A stretch of DNA of 64,000 nucleotides, taken from Acinetobacter sp. ANC 4204 (lineage in GTDB: Bacteria > Pseudomonadota > Gammaproteobacteria > Pseudomonadales > Moraxellaceae). Under the pieces are notes generated by a model. It saw only the letters and a list, made by a program, of their open reading frames with translations. It was not told the origin of the DNA and made no database searches. The position numbers were made by a program, and so were the translations under genes. Of this stretch, positions 63,363-64,000 are shown piece by piece (positions within the stretch are counted from its first letter, which is position 1; each line of letters opens with the position of its first letter). The stretch covers positions 558,001 to 622,000 of the forward strand of contig NZ_NEFZ01000002.1 of assembly GCF_002135205.1 (NCBI RefSeq), in the 5' to 3' direction.

Positions 63363-63493
63363 TGCAAAGCAAGCCTTTTGAATAAGCACTAAATCGAGCT
63401 GAAGAAGTTCAGAGTTGGATCTGAGAATATCAGCCCTTTAGCGCCTTAAAATTTGCTAAGATCAAGTCAATACTTTTCAAGACAGCCTACATC

Positions 63494-64000
63494 ATGAAAA
63501 TAATGCAAATGGCAACGATTAGCTTAATTTCGCTGGGTAGTTTCTGTGCCATCAGTAATGCCACTTATGCAGCACCGGCTTTTTCAAGCGCTTCATCAGA
63601 GCAAAAGCAGTGGGTGGGTAAGCCAGCTCCGAGTTTTAAGTTACAAGATCAAAATGCCAAATGGCATGAGCTCAAACAATATCAAGGCAAGTGGGTCGTT
63701 CTCTATTTTTATCCGAAGGATGACTCACCAGGTTGCACACAAGAAGCCAATCAGTTCAAAGCACTCTACCCACAATTTAGCAAAAATAATGCCGTGGTTT
63801 TAGGCGTAAGTCTGGATGATGTACAGTCACATCAAAAATTTTCGAAAAAGTTAGGGCTGAATTTCCCTATTTTGGCTGATAACAATCATCAACTGGCCAA
63901 TCAGCTCGGCATCGTACGGAACTTAGGTATCGCTAAAATTGCGAAACGTGAAACCTTTCTGATCGACCCACAAGGTACGGTGGTCTATCACTACAGTAGT
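63494..64000 (+). CDS. exported peroxiredoxin (BCP/AhpC-TSA family), 3' end outside window
   Basis: The frame is open from ATG 63494 to the window end (169 codons). A signal peptide (to about TYAAPA, residue 28) precedes a thioredoxin-fold peroxiredoxin: VGKPAPSFKLQDQN, WVVLYFYPKDDSPGCTQEA with peroxidatic Cys81, and LGVSLDD. Most BCP proteins are cytosolic; the signal peptide points to the periplasm. It should reduce hydroperoxides with electrons from a thiol partner. It is divergent from bioH. Confidence 0.88.
   Translation, partial: MKIMQMATISLISLGSFCAISNATYAAPAFSSASSEQKQWVGKPAPSFKLQDQNAKWHELKQYQGKWVVLYFYPKDDSPGCTQEANQFKALYPQFSKNNAVVLGVSLDDVQSHQKFSKKLGLNFPILADNNHQLANQLGIVRNLGIAKIAKRETFLIDPQGTVVYHYSS

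Overview
The window is chromosomal DNA from a low-GC gammaproteobacterium, almost certainly an Acinetobacter. The malonate decarboxylase order mdcLMACDEGBH with a divergent GntR repressor, the bioA-F-C-D order, the yceD-rpmF-fabD-fabG-acpP block and the archaic (Csu-type) pili all fit that genus. No rRNA, tRNA, CRISPR, intact insertion sequence or prophage was seen.

Layout. 1-3.2 kb: the end of an MFS transporter, a gamma-glutamylcyclotransferase-like protein and a lipoprotein 5'-nucleotidase. 3.4-8.6 kb: an archaic chaperone-usher pilus operon (pilin, chaperone, usher, tip) facing a lone pilin-like gene with a Fur-like box. 9.2-17.3 kb: the complete malonate uptake and decarboxylation operon with its repressor and two operator-like palindromes. 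17.4-21.3 kb: a KefB/C-type antiporter, then a LysR regulator divergent from an alpha/beta hydrolase. 21.5-27.6 kb: a TetR-controlled, apparently uncharacterised acyl-processing locus (dienoyl-CoA-isomerase-like crotonase, RetSat/CrtI-like flavoenzyme, flavin/2Fe-2S reductase, acyl-CoA ligase interrupted by one in-frame stop). 28.1-34.3 kb: a urea amidolyase operon (allophanate hydrolase, urea carboxylase, GntR regulator) behind a sigma-54-type promoter. 34.4-42.8 kb: housekeeping genes (LysM/BON protein, acpP, fabG, fabD, rpmF, yceD, epmC, yciO, scpA, scpB, rluB).

42.9-58.5 kb is the most unusual part. A leftward operon encodes two family-5 peptide-binding proteins, an exported M3 peptidase, two permeases and a double ATPase. 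A divergent rightward set encodes a large TonB-dependent receptor and a private TonB-ExbB-ExbD-ExbD energiser. A good sigma-54 -24/-12 element precedes the receptor. Together they look like one envelope-spanning peptide scavenging machine, possibly controlled by nitrogen. 58.6-63.4 kb: biotin genes bioA-F-C-D and bioH. The window ends inside an exported peroxiredoxin.

All functional calls come from reading motifs and gene order; no database search was possible. Start codons were moved from the longest frame wherever ribosome-binding sites or family N-termini favoured it.
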